Part shown: positions 62,675 to 64,000 of the stretch, in pieces | Numbering within the stretch: position 1 is the first letter of the stretch | Layout: each line of letters opens with the position of its first letter | Assembly: GCA_964484125.1 (NCBI GenBank) | Contig: CAZAEK010000003.1 | Span: 124,001-188,000 of the forward strand | Reading direction: 5' to 3' | DNA from: DSSM01 sp964484125 | GTDB lineage: Bacteria; Bacteroidota; Ignavibacteria; Tepidaquicellales; Tepidaquicellaceae | DNA length: 64,000 bases | Program-made: the position numbers and the translations under genes | Notes under the pieces: generated by a model | Told to the model about the DNA's origin: nothing | The model's input: only the letters and a program-made list of their open reading frames with translations | The model's database searches: none

Positions 62675-63033
62675 TAGTCTCTGCTTAATTCGTTTGTTAC
62701 TTCTACTGAATCAATTATTCCGAGTGGTGCATTTCTTTTTCTAACGCTGACTCTGACTTTTTTCACCTGATTAAATTTTTCAAGGACAACATTGCAAATC
62801 GCAAGGTTTAAAGTTTCGATCAGATAGAACTTTTTGTGATGAAATACTTCTTTAACTGTATTGTAAACGGCAAGATAATCAACTGTTTTGCTGAGCTTAT
62901 CTGAACCGTCAAGATTGGATAAATCACAATCCATTTCAACATCAACTTCAAACTGATTGCCAAATTCCCGTTCATATTCCATATCACCGTGGAATCCATA
63001 GAACTTAGCATTGTTAATTTTTATTTTAGTCAC
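62674..63033 (-). CDS. folB: Dihydroneopterin aldolase
   Basis: A 119-residue enzyme of the T-fold. IKINNAKFYGFHGDMEYERE holds the conserved YGFHG and Glu region, and LIETLNLAICNVVL and VRVSVRKRNAPLG follow. It cleaves dihydroneopterin to the hydroxymethyl pterin used by FolK. It sits directly between sucD (7 bases) and folK (1-base overlap), forming a small folate pair. Confidence 0.95.
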   Translation of the reverse strand: MTKIKINNAKFYGFHGDMEYEREFGNQFEVDVEMDCDLSNLDGSDKLSKTVDYLAVYNTVKEVFHHKKFYLIETLNLAICNVVLEKFNQVKKVRVSVRKRNAPLGIIDSVEVTNELSRD

Positions 63034-63040
63034 CTGAATA

Positions 63041-64000
63041 TTATTTCTTTTTCTTAACAGATTTTTTATCGTTTTTCTTTACTTTTTTATCTCCTGACTT
63101 TACCTTTTTTTCCTGTTTCTTTACTTTTTTATCTGACTTTTTTGTCTTCGGTGATTTCTTTTTTGCTTCGAGTGCCATTTTCACTGTAAGTCCGATTTCA
63201 GCAGGAGAATTTGCAACAAGAATTCCACATTCTTTCATAACTTCTATTTTTTCTGCAGCTGTACCTTTACCGCCTGAAATAATTGCACCTGCGTGTCCCA
63301 TTCTTCTTCCGGGAGGCGCTGTTTTCCCTGCAATAAATCCGACAACTGGCTTTTTTACTTTTTCTTTTATGTAGTGTGCAGCTTCTTCTTCTGCATTACC
63401 TCCGATTTCTCCTATCATTAAAATTGCTTCTGTGTCTTTATCTTTATTGAACAATTTTACTGCATCGATAAACCTCGTACCTATTACCGGGTCACCTCCG
63501 ATTCCTATACAGGTTGATTGACCAATTCCGAGTTTTGTTAACTGGTCAACTGCTTCGTAAGTTAATGTTCCGCTTCTTGAAATAACACCTACTTTTCCTT
63601 TTTTGTGTATGAAGCCGGGCATAATTCCGACCTTACATTCTCCGGGAGATATTATTCCGGGACAGTTAGGTCCGATCAAATGTATTTCCCTGCCGCCTTT
63701 ACTAATGCTTTGTATGAAGTCATAAGCTCTTGTCATATCTTTGACAGGAATTCCTTCTGTAATACATACAATCACTTTAATCCCAGCCGCAGCCGCTTCT
63801 ATGACTGCATCTGCAGCAAAACCTGCCGGTACAAAAATAACTGATACATCTGCCTTTGTTTCTTCAACTGCCTCTTTGACGGTATTATAAATTTTAACTT
63901 TATCCTGCCACATCGAACCGCCCTTTCCGGGGGTTACGCCCGCTACTACATTTGTACCATACTCAATCATCTGAGTAGTGTGGAATGTACCCTCTCCTCC
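63041..64000 (-). CDS. sucD: Succinyl-CoA synthetase subunit alpha, 5' end beyond window
   Basis: The frame is open to the window edge. An ATG at 63970 would give 309 residues, but the ten codons before it read GGEGTFHTTQ and match the conserved SucD stretch before MIEYGTNVVAGVTPGKGG, so the true start lies outside. The active His is in GRRMGHAGAI, and IGIGGDPVIGT and GPNCPGIISPGECKVGIMPG are typical. With SucC it interconverts succinyl-CoA and succinate with nucleotide triphosphate formation in the TCA cycle. The C-terminus carries about 40 extra residues, mostly lysine (after MALEAKKKSPKTKK), not usual for the family. Confidence 0.96.
   Translation of the reverse strand, partial: GGEGTFHTTQMIEYGTNVVAGVTPGKGGSMWQDKVKIYNTVKEAVEETKADVSVIFVPAGFAADAVIEAAAAGIKVIVCITEGIPVKDMTRAYDFIQSISKGGREIHLIGPNCPGIISPGECKVGIMPGFIHKKGKVGVISRSGTLTYEAVDQLTKLGIGQSTCIGIGGDPVIGTRFIDAVKLFNKDKDTEAILMIGEIGGNAEEEAAHYIKEKVKKPVVGFIAGKTAPPGRRMGHAGAIISGGKGTAAEKIEVMKECGILVANSPAEIGLTVKMALEAKKKSPKTKKSDKKVKKQEKKVKSGDKKVKKNDKKSVKKKK

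Overview
The window is about 64 kb of AT-rich bacterial chromosome with densely packed housekeeping genes on both strands. I infer a member of the Ignavibacteria / Chlorobi-Bacteroidetes group. The basis is three secreted proteins ending in the type IX secretion (T9SS) sorting domain (N-[YF]-PNPFNP near its start, SGIYFY near its end), a PorX-type T9SS regulator, the bacillithiol enzyme BshA, a NifJ pyruvate:ferredoxin oxidoreductase followed by a dihydroorotate-dehydrogenase-like gene, and a promoter with a TAnnTTTG -7 box. I see no phage, transposase, CRISPR array or rRNA operon.

Layout. 1-5562 (minus): tRNA-Val, then thrS-infC-rpmI-rplT closed by a bidirectional terminator, then pheS and two cyclophilin lipoproteins. 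5757-9570 (plus): glutamate dehydrogenase, an unknown anchored envelope protein, bamD, a hotdog thioesterase and a CcmA-like ATPase. 9603-17323 (minus): glutamine synthetase, then (upstream, as a separate unit) nifJ, a DHOD-like gene and a second divergent glutamine synthetase. 17324-18115 has no protein gene, but it carries a plus-strand unit with a promoter, two small hairpins and a strong terminator, which I read as a candidate small RNA. 18116-24789 (mostly minus): ackA-pta, an ICMT-like membrane protein, a nitroreductase-like protein, a small unknown protein (plus) and comEC. 24888-28218 (plus): pyrimidine-nucleoside phosphorylase, a nuclease lipoprotein and guaB. 28219-28497 is a mosaic of intergenic repeats.

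28498-42615 (plus): two T9SS cargo proteins, an orphan solute-binding lipoprotein, a Bax-inhibitor-like membrane protein, a three-gene ABC/lipocalin (Att-like) system, and a Cache-domain lipoprotein overlapping a hybrid histidine kinase. 42638-53523 (minus) is one long close-packed run: rlmD-type methyltransferase, porX, tsaE, tsaB, accD, panC, panD, a GlmU uridylyltransferase domain, glmM, hutI and a cytoplasmic PAS kinase. 53726-57593 (plus): a T9SS-sorted protein with a CxCH motif, then kdsD-lptC-lptA for lipopolysaccharide. 57590-64000 (minus): bshA, Ppx/GppA, a heptosyltransferase-like enzyme, a small membrane protein, a deoxynucleoside kinase, folK, folB and the start-truncated sucD.

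Together the genes describe an anaerobe-capable heterotroph with a diderm envelope. It uses ferredoxin-linked pyruvate oxidation with acetate kinase/phosphotransacetylase, assimilates nitrogen through GDH and GS, makes LPS (KdsD, LptC/LptA), and secretes T9SS cargo. The observations I rate highest are the candidate small RNA at 17690-17930, the AUU start codon of infC, the Cache lipoprotein/kinase pair, and several natural substitutions at motif positions (glutamine synthetase Tyr to Phe, a hydrolase nucleophile elbow with Trp, a kinase H-box with Asn).
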